This document shows positions 37,195 to 45,984 of a stretch of DNA of 59,512 nt, one piece after another. Both the position numbers and the translations under genes were made by a program. Below the pieces are notes generated by a model. The model had not been told where the DNA came from and ran no database searches. It was given only the letters and a program-made list of their open reading frames with translations. The DNA comes from Burkholderiales bacterium (GTDB taxonomy: Bacteria; Pseudomonadota; Gammaproteobacteria; Burkholderiales; Burkholderiaceae_C), in NCBI GenBank assembly GCA_947464185.1, contig CANHVY010000024.1, forward strand, positions 1 through 59,512, read 5' to 3'. The number at the start of each line of letters is the position of its first letter. Position 1 is the stretch's first letter.

Positions 37195-39042
37195 TCACAG
37201 GCCCAGGCGCTGGCGCGTCTCGGCCTTCAACTGGCCGTCGGCATCCCAACCGCGGATGTCGTAGTAGTGCGGCAGCATCTGCGGCACCTGCGACACCAGG
37301 CCCTTGGCCGGGCCGGTCTTCACCGGTTCGGTGGTCAGGCGGGCGGGCAGCACGTCATCCTTGCTCGTGAAGCCGGCGCGGTTGTTGAAGTCGCGCTCCA
37401 TGTTCCAGATGCGCTCGCCGATGTCGTTCATGGCGTCCATCGTGAACTCCGAGCCGCAGGCGGCGGCGACCTGGGGCTGCACGTCGGCCAGGGTCCAGGC
37501 AAAGCTCGTGAAGATGCAGATGCCGGCGGCATCGAACGCGGCAGTGGCGTCCTGGAAGGCCTTGACCAGTTCCGGCTTACCTTCTGAGACCAGGGGGTCG
37601 GTCTTGACCGGGATGCCCAGGATCTCGGAAGCCACGGTGTAGCTGCGCAGATGGCAGGCGCCGCGGTTGCTGGTGGCATAGGTCAGACCCATGCCCTGGA
37701 TGCCGCGGCCGTCGTAGGCCGGGAACTCCTGGCCCTTGACGCTCATGCTCAGCCCGGGGTGGCCGTACTTGGCGGTCAGGCGCTTGCTGCCCAGGCCGAT
37801 CTCCTTGCCAAAGCCCTCGCCGTTGGCGGTGATCTCGGCAAAGTGCGCCAGCGCGTGGGCCGACCCGAACGGGGCCTCGATGCCCAACTGCTCCTTGGTG
37901 AGCACGCCCATCTCGTATAGCTCCATCACCGCGCCCACGGTGGCGCCGAAGCTGATGGGGTCCATGCCCTGCTCGTTGCACAGCAGGTTCGCGTACTGCA
38001 GGGCTTCCAGGTCGTTCACGCCGTTGGCCGCACCCAGCGCCCAGGCGGCTTCGTACTCCAGGCCGCCGGAGGCACCCCAGTACTCGGGCTTGTTCTGCAC
38101 CGTGAAGTGACCCTGGTCCATCTTGCTGATGCGCCCGCAGGCGATGGTGCAGCCGAAGCAGGCCTGGTTGGTGACCAGATGCTTCTTGCCGTCGGTGGCG
38201 CGTGGGGTGGCCATCGCCTCGGCGGAGATGTCCTTGGCGCCTTCGAACTGGCTGTCCTGGTGGTTGCGGGTGGGCAGCGCTCCCACCTCGTTGATCACGT
38301 TCATCAGCACCTGGGTGCCGTAGGTGGGCAGGCCCTGGCCCGTGACGGCGTTGTCGGCCAGGATCTTCTTCTTCTCGAAGGTGACCTTCATGAACTCCTT
38401 GGCGTCGGCGAAGTTGCCCACGCCCTTGGTGCCGCGCACGGCAATCGCCTTGAGGTTCTTGGAGCCGGCCACGGCGCCCACGCCCGAGCGCCCGGCGGCG
38501 CGGTGCAGGTCATTGACGATGGCGGCGAACAGCACCTGGTTCTCACCGGCCTTGCCGATGCTGGAGATGCGCAGCAGCGGGTCCTGGTGGGCCTTCTTCA
38601 GCGCTTCTTCGGTCTTCCAGACGCTCTGGCCCCACAGGTGGCTGGCGTCACGCAGTTCGGCGTGGTCGTCGCTCACATAGAGGTACACGGGCTTGGCGGA
38701 CTTGCCCTCGAAGATGATCATGTCCCAGCCGGCCATCTTCAGCTCGGCACCCCAGTAGCCGCCCGAGTTGGAGCAGGCCACGGCGCCCGTGAGCGGGCCC
38801 TTGGTGACGACGGTGTAGCGCCCGCCGGTGGAGGCCATGGTGCCGGTGAGCGGACCCGTGGCCCAGATCAGCTTGTTCTCGACGGCCAGCGGATCGACCT
38901 TGGCGTCGACTTCTTCGACCAGATACTTGGTGGCCAGACCGCGCGAGCCCAGGTAGGCGCGGGCCCAGTCCATCTTCAGCGGCTCAGAGGTGACGGTGCC
39001 GGCCGTGAGGTTCACGCGGAGGATTTTTCCTGCCCAAGACAT
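37195..39042 (-). CDS. aorB: Tungsten-dependent aldehyde oxidoreductase large subunit AorB
   Basis: A 615-aa aldehyde:ferredoxin-oxidoreductase-family protein that binds a tungsto-bispterin and one [4Fe-4S] cluster and oxidises aldehydes to acids or, in reverse, reduces acids. It has N-terminal GKILRVNLTAGTVTSEPL, GPLTGTMASTGGRYTVVTKGPLTG and NSGGYWGAELKMAGWD. The cluster motif is ACFGCTIACGR (CxxCxxxC, near residue 292); the family's fourth Cys is near residue 495 in this protein (ACGSEF region or nearby, not fixed by eye). The AAGGAG ribosome-binding site precedes the ATG. Homologous to the Aromatoleum AorB; tungsten is supported by the neighbouring Tup importer. Confidence 0.93.
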   Translation of the reverse strand: MSWAGKILRVNLTAGTVTSEPLKMDWARAYLGSRGLATKYLVEEVDAKVDPLAVENKLIWATGPLTGTMASTGGRYTVVTKGPLTGAVACSNSGGYWGAELKMAGWDMIIFEGKSAKPVYLYVSDDHAELRDASHLWGQSVWKTEEALKKAHQDPLLRISSIGKAGENQVLFAAIVNDLHRAAGRSGVGAVAGSKNLKAIAVRGTKGVGNFADAKEFMKVTFEKKKILADNAVTGQGLPTYGTQVLMNVINEVGALPTRNHQDSQFEGAKDISAEAMATPRATDGKKHLVTNQACFGCTIACGRISKMDQGHFTVQNKPEYWGASGGLEYEAAWALGAANGVNDLEALQYANLLCNEQGMDPISFGATVGAVMELYEMGVLTKEQLGIEAPFGSAHALAHFAEITANGEGFGKEIGLGSKRLTAKYGHPGLSMSVKGQEFPAYDGRGIQGMGLTYATSNRGACHLRSYTVASEILGIPVKTDPLVSEGKPELVKAFQDATAAFDAAGICIFTSFAWTLADVQPQVAAACGSEFTMDAMNDIGERIWNMERDFNNRAGFTSKDDVLPARLTTEPVKTGPAKGLVSQVPQMLPHYYDIRGWDADGQLKAETRQRLGL

Positions 39043-39063
39043 GTTGTTGGCTCCTTGTGAGGT

Positions 39064-39537
39064 TCAGGCCGCGGCCTGGTTGCCCAGCTTGTCAGCCCAG
39101 GCTTGCATCTTGGAAAGACCCGTCCAGTTGGCGTCCACGTAGGTGATGGCGCCGGTGGGGCAGGCGGTCGCGCAGGCGGGGTCGCCGCCGCACAGGTCGC
39201 ACTTCTGCACCTTGCCGGTTTCCTGCACGTAGTTCACGGTGCCGAAAGGGCAGGAGATGGTGCAGACCTTGCAGCCCACGCAGGTGGTGTCGTTCACCAC
39301 CTTGGCGCCGGTGGCTTTGTCCACGGTGATGGCTTCCACGGGGCAGGCATGCAGGCACCAGGCCTCGTCGCATTGCGTGCAGGTGTAGGGCACCTTCTTG
39401 CCGGTGGCATGGAAGTCGAACACCTTGATGCGCGACTTGGCGGGGGCGAACACCCCGTAGTTCTCGTACGAGCAGGCCATCTCGCACTGGAGACAGCCGG
39501 TGCACTTGTCGGCGTTGATGTGCAGGCTTTTCTGCAT
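39064..39537 (-). CDS. aorA: AOR electron-transfer subunit AorA, four-cluster ferredoxin
   Basis: A 157-aa polyferredoxin with four [4Fe-4S] motifs: CTGCLQCEMAC, CTQCDEAWCLHACP, CVGCKVCTISCP and CDLCGGDPACATACP. This is the HycB/DMSO-reductase-B type. It moves electrons between AorB and AorC. In Aromatoleum aromaticum AorA subunits polymerise into a filament carrying AorB, with AorC at one end. ATG at 39537 has a GAGGGA ribosome-binding site and starts the conserved sequence. A longer frame from 39621 is not supported. The stop is 21 bp before aorB. Confidence 0.9.
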   Translation of the reverse strand: MQKSLHINADKCTGCLQCEMACSYENYGVFAPAKSRIKVFDFHATGKKVPYTCTQCDEAWCLHACPVEAITVDKATGAKVVNDTTCVGCKVCTISCPFGTVNYVQETGKVQKCDLCGGDPACATACPTGAITYVDANWTGLSKMQAWADKLGNQAAA

Positions 39538-39733
39538 GGGGTCCCTCTGCGCTGGGGTTGAATGTCGGTGGGCCACGACCCGGCGCCAAGCGAGCGCCGT
39601 AACCAGACCACACATAAGCAATCATCTTCATACCTTCGGCCGGGCGCACCCCGTGAAAACCCTAGTCGGATTGCCAGACCCAGCGAAATGGGCAGGTTTC
39701 TTGTGCCAAGGCAAGTCTCCAAGAAAGCGAAAG

Positions 39734-39751
39734 GGCCCGGTTCCCCGGGCC
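39734..39751 (-). terminator. Possible terminator after tupA
   Basis: GGCCCGG (39734-39740) pairs with CCGGGCC (39745-39751) around a TTCC loop, about 85 bp beyond the tupA stop. On the minus strand it is followed by CTTTCGCTTTCTT, an imperfect T-rich tail. It could end the tup transcript and separate it from aor. Confidence 0.5.
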
Positions 39752-39760
39752 TAATGGCAC

Positions 39761-39794
39761 TTCTGGCGTTCTTGGCGTTCTTGGCGTACTTGCG
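39761..39794. repeat. 9-bp tandem repeats upstream of aorA
   Basis: The unit TTCTTGGCG occurs twice exactly (39769-39777 and 39778-39786), flanked by the near copies TTCTGGCG (39761-39768) and TACTTGCG (39787-39794). The array lies in the 296-bp gap between tupA and aorA, about 225-257 bp before the aorA start. This suits an upstream activator site or cooperative operator. Otherwise this gap holds only the hairpin at 39734-39751. Confidence 0.5.
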
Positions 39795-39833
39795 ACTTTC
39801 GGCGCGGCACACGCCCCAACTGAGCCGGGCCCT

Positions 39834-40733
39834 TCAGGGCCGCGCGTTGGGGAAGAACAATTGCTCGCTGCCGATCTTGTAGCCGGCGATGGCCGACTGC
39901 CCGGCCGGTGACACCACCCAATCGGCAAATCGCTGCGCTGCGGCGGCCTTGACGTGGGGGTGCCTGGCGGGGTTGACCACCATCACGCCGTACTGGTTGA
40001 ACAGGGTCTTGTCACCTTCCACCACGATGGCCAAGTCACCGCGGTTCTTGAACGACAGCCAGGTGCCGCGATCGGCCAGCACGTAGGCGTTGGTGCTGGC
40101 GGCCATGTTCAGCGCGGGGCCCATCCCGCAGCCGCACTCCCGGTAGGCGGCAGGCTTGGCGGCCGCCACATCGACGCCGGCGGCCTTCCACAGCCGCAAC
40201 TCCGCTGCGTGGGTGCCGCTCTTATCGCCGCGGGAGATGAAGGCCTGTGGACTGGCGGCCAGCTTCTTGAGTGCGGCGGCGATGTCGGCACCGCGTGTGC
40301 CCGCAGGGTCGGCCTTGGGTCCGATGAGCACGAAATCGTTGTACATGACGTTGCGGCGCTGCGTGGCAAAACCTTCGGCCACGAACTTCTCCTCGGCTGC
40401 CGTGTCGTGCACGAAGACCACATCGGCGTCACCGCGGCGGCCGGTGTCCAGCGCCTGGCCCGTGCCCACGGCCACCACGCGCACGTCAATGCCTGTGGCC
40501 TGCTTGAAGGCCGGCAGCAGGTGGCCGAACAGGCCCGATTGCTCGGTGCTGGTGGTGCTGGCCATCACGATGGCTGAAGCCGGGGCCTGGGCCGGTGCCT
40601 GGGCCTGGGCCTGGGCGGGCCCTGCAGCGGACAGCGCGAGCGCGGCCACCAGGGCCCATGCTCTCAGCAGCAAGCCGGGCTGCCCCAGGTGGTTTTGCGC
40701 GCCTGTCCCGTTCAATGCTTTCAAGTCAGCCAT
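39834..40733 (-). CDS. tupA: Tungstate ABC transporter substrate-binding protein TupA
   Basis: A 299-aa periplasmic protein. The signal peptide (LRAWALVAALALSAAGPAQA) is followed by a short Ala/Gln/Pro repeat and then the TupA ligand motif ASTTSTEQSGLF. Further landmarks are AVGTGQALDTGRRGDADVVFVHD, FISRGDKSGTHAAELRLW and the C-terminal FADWVVSPAGQSAIAGYKIG. These fit tungstate rather than ModA-type molybdate binding proteins. The start overlaps the tupC stop by 13 bp with an AAGGAG site inside tupC, giving gene order tupB-tupC-tupA. Confidence 0.9.
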   Translation of the reverse strand: MADLKALNGTGAQNHLGQPGLLLRAWALVAALALSAAGPAQAQAQAPAQAPASAIVMASTTSTEQSGLFGHLLPAFKQATGIDVRVVAVGTGQALDTGRRGDADVVFVHDTAAEEKFVAEGFATQRRNVMYNDFVLIGPKADPAGTRGADIAAALKKLAASPQAFISRGDKSGTHAAELRLWKAAGVDVAAAKPAAYRECGCGMGPALNMAASTNAYVLADRGTWLSFKNRGDLAIVVEGDKTLFNQYGVMVVNPARHPHVKAAAAQRFADWVVSPAGQSAIAGYKIGSEQLFFPNARP

Positions 40734-41632
40734 GGAAGTTCTCCTTTGAGGAACTGTCGGGCCTCGACCGGGAGGTCGGGGCTGTCAAAAAACTCGTCCA
40801 CCGGCCGGTCGGCCACCAGGCGCCCGCCTGCCAGGTAGGCCACCCGGGTGGCCAGGCGCTTGGCCTGGCCCAGGTTGTGGGTGCTCATCACGACGGTCAC
40901 GCCGTCATCGGCGAACTCGCGCACCAGCGACTCCACCTCCTGCTTGGCGCTGGGGTCCAGGCTGGCCGTGGGTTCGTCCAGGAACAGGATGTCGGGCTGC
41001 AGGGCCCAGGCCCGCGCCAGCGCCAGGCGCTGCTGCTGGCCGCCTGAAAGCGCCCGTGCCGGGCGGTGGGCGAGGGTGCCCAGCCCCACTCTTTGCAGGG
41101 CCTGCTGGCAACGCGCATCCCGCTGCGCGGCAGGCACACCCTGCAGCCACAGTCCTAGCAGCACATTCCAGCGCACCGACAGGTGCAGCAGGAATGGGCG
41201 CTGGAACACCATGGCGCTGACGGGCGGGCGGTTCTCGGGTAGCAGCAGGTGTTCGGTGCGGGGTCGCTGTGCGGAGGGTGGGGCTGCGCCGGACGTTGCC
41301 GCGTTCTGCGCCGCACCATGCCGCCTGTCTGTGACGCGGTCAGCGGCTTGCAGGCCGTGCAGCAGGCGCAAGAGCGTGGTCTTGCCCGAGCCGTTGGCGC
41401 CCACCAGGGCCAGACGCTCACCCCGCAACAGACGCAGGTTCACGTCCTGCAACGCACGGGTGGTACCGAAGCTGACGCTCGCGGACTGCAGTGTCAGCAG
41501 CGGCTCGTGCACGGCAGGTGGGGCCTGTGCTGCGGTGCGGGCCGGCCCGGCAGGGCGCTCGGCGCCCGGTGCGTGGGCTTGGATGTCGGGATCCACAGAG
41601 TTGCCCGCACTGTCAGGTGAAGACCCGCTCAC
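40721..41632 (-). CDS. tupC: Tungstate ABC transporter ATP-binding protein TupC
   Basis: A 303-aa ABC ATPase. Walker A is GANGSGKTT (78-86), the Q-loop is MVFQRP (about 141-146), the signature is LSGGQQQRLALARAW, and Walker B is DILFLDEPTASLDP. Two oddities are visible: a low-complexity N-terminal extension of about 43 residues, and an Ala/Arg/Pro-rich insert of about 40 residues between the Walker A helix and the Q-loop (about 97-135). The start is most likely GTG at 41632, because GTGA overlaps the tupB stop; an ATG at 41665 would overlap tupB more deeply. Confidence 0.88.
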   Translation of the reverse strand: MSGSSPDSAGNSVDPDIQAHAPGAERPAGPARTAAQAPPAVHEPLLTLQSASVSFGTTRALQDVNLRLLRGERLALVGANGSGKTTLLRLLHGLQAADRVTDRRHGAAQNAATSGAAPPSAQRPRTEHLLLPENRPPVSAMVFQRPFLLHLSVRWNVLLGLWLQGVPAAQRDARCQQALQRVGLGTLAHRPARALSGGQQQRLALARAWALQPDILFLDEPTASLDPSAKQEVESLVREFADDGVTVVMSTHNLGQAKRLATRVAYLAGGRLVADRPVDEFFDSPDLPVEARQFLKGELPWLT

Positions 41633-42342
41633 AGCGGTGCCTCCCGGCCGCCCCCGCTGCGCCACTGCAGCAAGGCGATCAACGCATTCAAGACACCCAC
41701 CACGGCCAGCAGCACCAGGCCCAGGGCCAGGGCCAGGGGCAGGTCGCCCTTGCTGGTTTCCAGGGCGATCGAGGTCGTCATCACGCGAGTGAAGCCGTCG
41801 ATGTTGCCGCCCACGATCATCACTGCCCCCACCTCGGCAATGGCGCGGCCGAAGCCGGTGAGCAGTGCCGTCATCACCCCCAGCCGCTCGTGCACCAGCA
41901 GCAAGGCGGCGGTGGCGGCCGAGCCGGCGCCCAGCGACCGCAGTTGGTCGCCCCCTTCGGCCAAGGCCGACAGCACCAGACGGCGCGCCAGGGCGGCTAT
42001 CAGCGGCACCACGAGGATGCTCTGGGCGATGACCATGGCCGTGGGCGTGAAGAGGATGCCCCAGGACCCCAGCGGCCCCGAGCGCGACAGCAGCAGGTAG
42101 ACCACCAGCCCCACCACCACCGAGGGCAGCGCCAGCAGCGTGTTCAGCAGACCCACCACCAGGCCGTGCCCGGGAAAGCGCGCCACGGCCAGCCAGGCTC
42201 CCAAGGCCAGGCCGATGCCCGCGCCCAGCAGGCAGGCCGTGCCGCTGACCTGCAGCGACAGCCCCACCACCTGCGCCAGGCGCGGGTCGGCCCCCAGGAT
42301 CAGCGATCCCGCGGTGGCCAGGCTGTCGTGGAAGGTGCTCAC
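41629..42342 (-). CDS. tupB: Tungstate ABC transporter permease TupB
   Basis: A 237-aa inner-membrane permease with about six hydrophobic segments. It has the EAA-like loop ALAEGGDQLRSLGAGSAAT and the GFGRAIAEVGAVMIVGGNI block typical of the TupB/ModB family. The start is uncertain: GTG at 42342 gives the usual length and starts just before the first conserved helix. A GTG at 42384 or ATG at 42477 would add residues without family support, and the first would place a perfect palindrome inside the gene. The stop overlaps the tupC start (GTGA). Confidence 0.82.
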   Translation of the reverse strand: MSTFHDSLATAGSLILGADPRLAQVVGLSLQVSGTACLLGAGIGLALGAWLAVARFPGHGLVVGLLNTLLALPSVVVGLVVYLLLSRSGPLGSWGILFTPTAMVIAQSILVVPLIAALARRLVLSALAEGGDQLRSLGAGSAATAALLLVHERLGVMTALLTGFGRAIAEVGAVMIVGGNIDGFTRVMTTSIALETSKGDLPLALALGLVLLAVVGVLNALIALLQWRSGGGREAPL

Positions 42343-42679
42343 GGGGGCGATGAGGGTGCAGAGGGTGATGTGGAGTGACGTCACTCGCGAGTGGTCAGGC
42401 CCAGCCTGGCGGATCGGCCAACGGTGGGGCGCGCAGATTCTCGGCAGACCCGCCTGGCTTGGCGATATGTTCTTCACTGCATATCAGTCCGCTGCGAGCC
42501 GTACCGAGCTTCGGCGCGTGCAAAGCGCGTTGAACTCTCCAAGTTCAGTGCGTGTGGCGCCCGTCCCAGTTCTTTGTCTGGGCTGCCCTCAGCCAAGACC
42601 TGGGACTCAACGTGTCACGGGTCGCACCACAATGCGCGGCTTGACGCGTTCTCACTCTCAGCAGGCCCTGCCCACCACC
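42343..42679. promoter_or_regulatory. Divergent control region between tupB and moeA
   Basis: This 337-bp stretch has no convincing gene. It holds a perfect 14-bp palindrome GAGTGACGTCACTC (42373-42386) near the proposed tupB start, and a spaced inverted repeat GATATG-N10-CATATC (42464-42485) that loosely recalls molybdate-regulator (ModE) boxes. Both divergent genes serve tungsten/molybdenum use, and a ModE-like regulator is encoded at 33924-35033, so oxyanion-responsive control is plausible. Neither element matches a known consensus exactly. Confidence 0.45.
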
Positions 42680-44050
<1,371 letters not shown>

Positions 44051-44135
44051 GGCTGTCTGATTCTCGTCACATCGAAAACAAGGATTTGATGCGGACGCTC
44101 GTCAAGGTCTGATTTTTTTCGTTCGGTTTCCACCA

Positions 44136-44153
44136 ATGCATATGTCATGCATA
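44136..44153. promoter_or_regulatory. Direct repeats upstream of brnT, candidate BrnA operator
   Basis: ATGCATA occurs at 44136-44142 and again at 44147-44153, exactly 11 bp apart, so both copies face the same side of the helix. They end eight bases before the brnT start in an AT-rich stretch. BrnA-type antitoxins repress their own operons, so this is a reasonable operator, probably overlapping the promoter. Confidence 0.45.
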
Positions 44154-44161
44154 CTTAGACC

Positions 44162-44428
44162 GTGGATATCGAGTTCGATCCAGTCAAGGCCAGAGCCAAC
44201 CTGCAAAAGCACAAGGTGAGCTTTTCTCACGCGGAGCAGGCGCTTCGCGACCCCATGGCCCTCACATTGGAAGACCCTGACTCGGAAGGGGAGCAACGCT
44301 TCGTCACCCTGGGCATGGACGCTTTGGGCCGCGTGCTCGTCGTGGTTCACACCCCGCGCGCAAGCGCAACCCGCCTGATCTCAGCGCGCAAGGCCAGCAG
44401 AGGCGAATCGGAGCAATACAGTGCGTAA
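44162..44428 (+). CDS. brnT: BrnT-family ribonuclease toxin
   Basis: An 88-aa protein matching BrnT: N-terminal IEFDPVKARANLQKHKVSFSHAEQALRDP, EDPDSEGEQRFVTLGMDALGRVLVVVHTPR, and C-terminal RLISARKASRGESEQYSA. BrnT toxins have a RelE-like ribonuclease fold and block translation. The start codon is GTG at 44162. The gene overlaps brnA by eight bases (44421-44428), toxin first, as is typical of this type II system. Confidence 0.9.
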   Translation: MDIEFDPVKARANLQKHKVSFSHAEQALRDPMALTLEDPDSEGEQRFVTLGMDALGRVLVVVHTPRASATRLISARKASRGESEQYSA

Positions 44429-44696
44429 GGACTACGACTTCTCGAATGCCAAGCGAGGGGCGGTCATCCCCTCGAAGGGCAAGACCCGAATCACGATCAT
44501 GCTGGATGACGACGTGCTGGAGCACTTCCGTTCGAAGGCGGAGGAGGAAGGCACCGGATACCAGACCATGATCAACAGTGTGCTTCGCTCTGCCCTTGCG
44601 CAGCCCAAGCGTACGGCGGCATCCAACGACAAGCCCCTGACGGTCGCCCTTCTGCGAAAGGTGCTTCGCGAGGAGCTGAATGAGCGCACCCATTGA
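44421..44696 (+). CDS. brnA: BrnA-family antitoxin
   Basis: A 91-aa BrnA-like antitoxin. The N-terminal FSNAKRGAVIPSKGKTRITIMLDDDVLEHFRSKAEEEGTGYQTMINSVLRSAL carries the ribbon-helix-helix DNA-binding segment. It neutralises BrnT and represses the operon. The start is a GTG inside the end of brnT. The C-terminal KPLTVALLRKVLREELNERTH tail beyond the RHH is longer than in some homologues. Confidence 0.88.
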   Translation: MRKDYDFSNAKRGAVIPSKGKTRITIMLDDDVLEHFRSKAEEEGTGYQTMINSVLRSALAQPKRTAASNDKPLTVALLRKVLREELNERTH

Positions 44697-44813
44697 GACC
44701 CGAGTCGCTGTGGGCAAGGACTGAAAGCAGGCGTTTGGGGGTAGGGCCGGGGGCCGCCATGGCCCTCTGCAGCAGCCTGCCAAAATGTTCTCGTTAGCCG
44801 TTATGGGCTGACA

Positions 44814-44966
44814 GCGTTCTCAGGGCGGGGTGGAATTCCCCACCGGCGGTATCTGCAGTTCGTTGCAGGAGCCCGCGAGCGCCTGGCACCGGCCTACGCT
44901 GGTGCCAGGGTCAGCAGATCTGGTGCGATGCCAGAGCCGACGGTCACAGTCCGGATGAAAGAGATC
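44814..44966 (+). promoter_or_regulatory. FMN riboswitch (RFN element)
   Basis: The conserved FMN-sensing leader is easy to see. It starts with TCTCAGGGCGGGGTGGAATT, followed by CCCCACCGGCGGTAT. A long variable stem-loop comes next (GCCTGGCACC pairing with GGTGCCAGG at 44881-44909). It continues with CAGATCTGGTGCGATGCCAGAGCCGACGGTCACAGTCCGGATG and ends GAAAGAGA. It lies 85 bp upstream of ribH2. A GCGGC-TTGGT-GCCGC hairpin further down may be part of the expression platform. FMN would be expected to reduce expression of the gene. Confidence 0.95.
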
Positions 44967-45051
44967 GCGTAGTCTCGGCGCCAACGCGATTGCGGCTTGG
45001 TGCCGCGTTTGCGTGCGCCCTGATTCTGGTCCCACTTCTTTCGAGGTTTCC

Positions 45052-45564
45052 ATGAATCAGATATCCAAAGCAATTCCCCCCAAGCCAGAAGCGAACGCCA
45101 GCCCTGCGGCCGGGTTTCGCGTGGCAGTCATCTCGTCGCGGTGGCATCCAGACATCGTCGCCAACGCCACCGCCGCGATTCGCTCCGAACTCGGCCGAAC
45201 GTGCGACCCGTCTGGTGTGGTGGACCTCTACGAGGTTCCTGGCGCGTTCGAGATCCCGCTGCACGCCAAGCGCCTTGCTGCGTCTGGGGCGTATGACGGA
45301 ATCATCGCTTGCGGTCTCGTCGTCAATGGCGGCATCTACAGGCATGAGTTCGTGGCCTCCGCGGTGATTGATGCACTGATGCGAGTCCAACTGGATCACG
45401 ACACCCCCGTCTTTTCGGCAGTGCTGACCCCTCGGGACTTCCACGAGCACCAGGAGCACCTGGAGTTCTTTGCCAGTCACTTCATCAAGAAGGGGACAGA
45501 GGTCGCGCGGGCGTGCGTCGACACCTTGAGTGCCCTGAGCAAGTTGCCAAACAGAGAAGGCTGA
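45052..45564 (+). CDS. ribH: 6,7-dimethyl-8-ribityllumazine synthase, type II (RibH2)
   Basis: A 170-aa lumazine synthase, the penultimate enzyme of riboflavin synthesis. It has FRVAVISSRWHPDIVANA, YEVPGAFEIPLHAKRLA, and RHEFVASAVIDALMRVQLDHDTPVFSAVLTPRDFHEH. The NGGIYRHEFVASAV and TPRDFHEHQEHLEFFASHFIKKG segments resemble the decameric RibH2 enzymes of Brucella and Mesorhizobium rather than the housekeeping RibH1. It stands alone, with no other rib gene near, and is directly under the FMN riboswitch. It is probably a conditionally expressed second lumazine synthase. Confidence 0.9.
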   Translation: MNQISKAIPPKPEANASPAAGFRVAVISSRWHPDIVANATAAIRSELGRTCDPSGVVDLYEVPGAFEIPLHAKRLAASGAYDGIIACGLVVNGGIYRHEFVASAVIDALMRVQLDHDTPVFSAVLTPRDFHEHQEHLEFFASHFIKKGTEVARACVDTLSALSKLPNREG

Positions 45565-45747
45565 CCCAGAAAGGGCCGCTGGACCCGCTTGAGGTTCGCT
45601 GGCCCGAGTGGTCCCGATGGGTGAAGGTCTGATCCGGCTGTGCAGCATGTGAATGCGGACAGCTATCATTTATATCGTTCAGGGGGAACTCCGCAAAAGG
45701 CTCCCCTTGTCGCCCCTGGCTTCTGGGCGTCACTCAAGGAGCACACC

Positions 45748-45984
45748 GTGGCAGACCTGCTGGTTCGTGGCATTGAAGAAGACTTGGTGCGCGCGCTGAA
45801 GGCGCAGGCTGTGGCGCACGGCCGCAGCGCCGAGGCCGAGCACCGCGACATCCTGCGCACCGCCTTGACGCGGCCGCGCCGGCGCTCACTCGCCGAGGTG
45901 CTGGCCGCCATGCCCGATGTCGGCTGCGATGCCGACTTCGAGCGTGTGCAGTCGCCTGGTGAGGCTCGGCGTGTATTTGATTGA
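45748..45984 (+). CDS. FitA-like ribbon-helix-helix antitoxin
   Basis: A 78-aa protein starting with GTG after an AAGGAG ribosome-binding site: MADLLVRGIEEDLVRALKAQAVAHGRSAEAEHRDILRTAL is the FitA/Phd-type RHH region, followed by RRRSLAEVLAAMPDVGCDADFERV. It would bind and neutralise the VapC-type toxin encoded next, whose start lies 14 bases inside this gene. The upstream AT-rich TATCATTTATAT (45664-45675) is the likely promoter/operator. Confidence 0.82.
   Translation: MADLLVRGIEEDLVRALKAQAVAHGRSAEAEHRDILRTALTRPRRRSLAEVLAAMPDVGCDADFERVQSPGEARRVFD

Noticed and set aside
39541..39800. A sigma-54 (-24/-12) promoter upstream of aorA.
   Set aside because: The best minus-strand candidate, TGGCAC followed by CTGC, has the GG and GC elements 12 bases apart instead of 10, and no other match was found.
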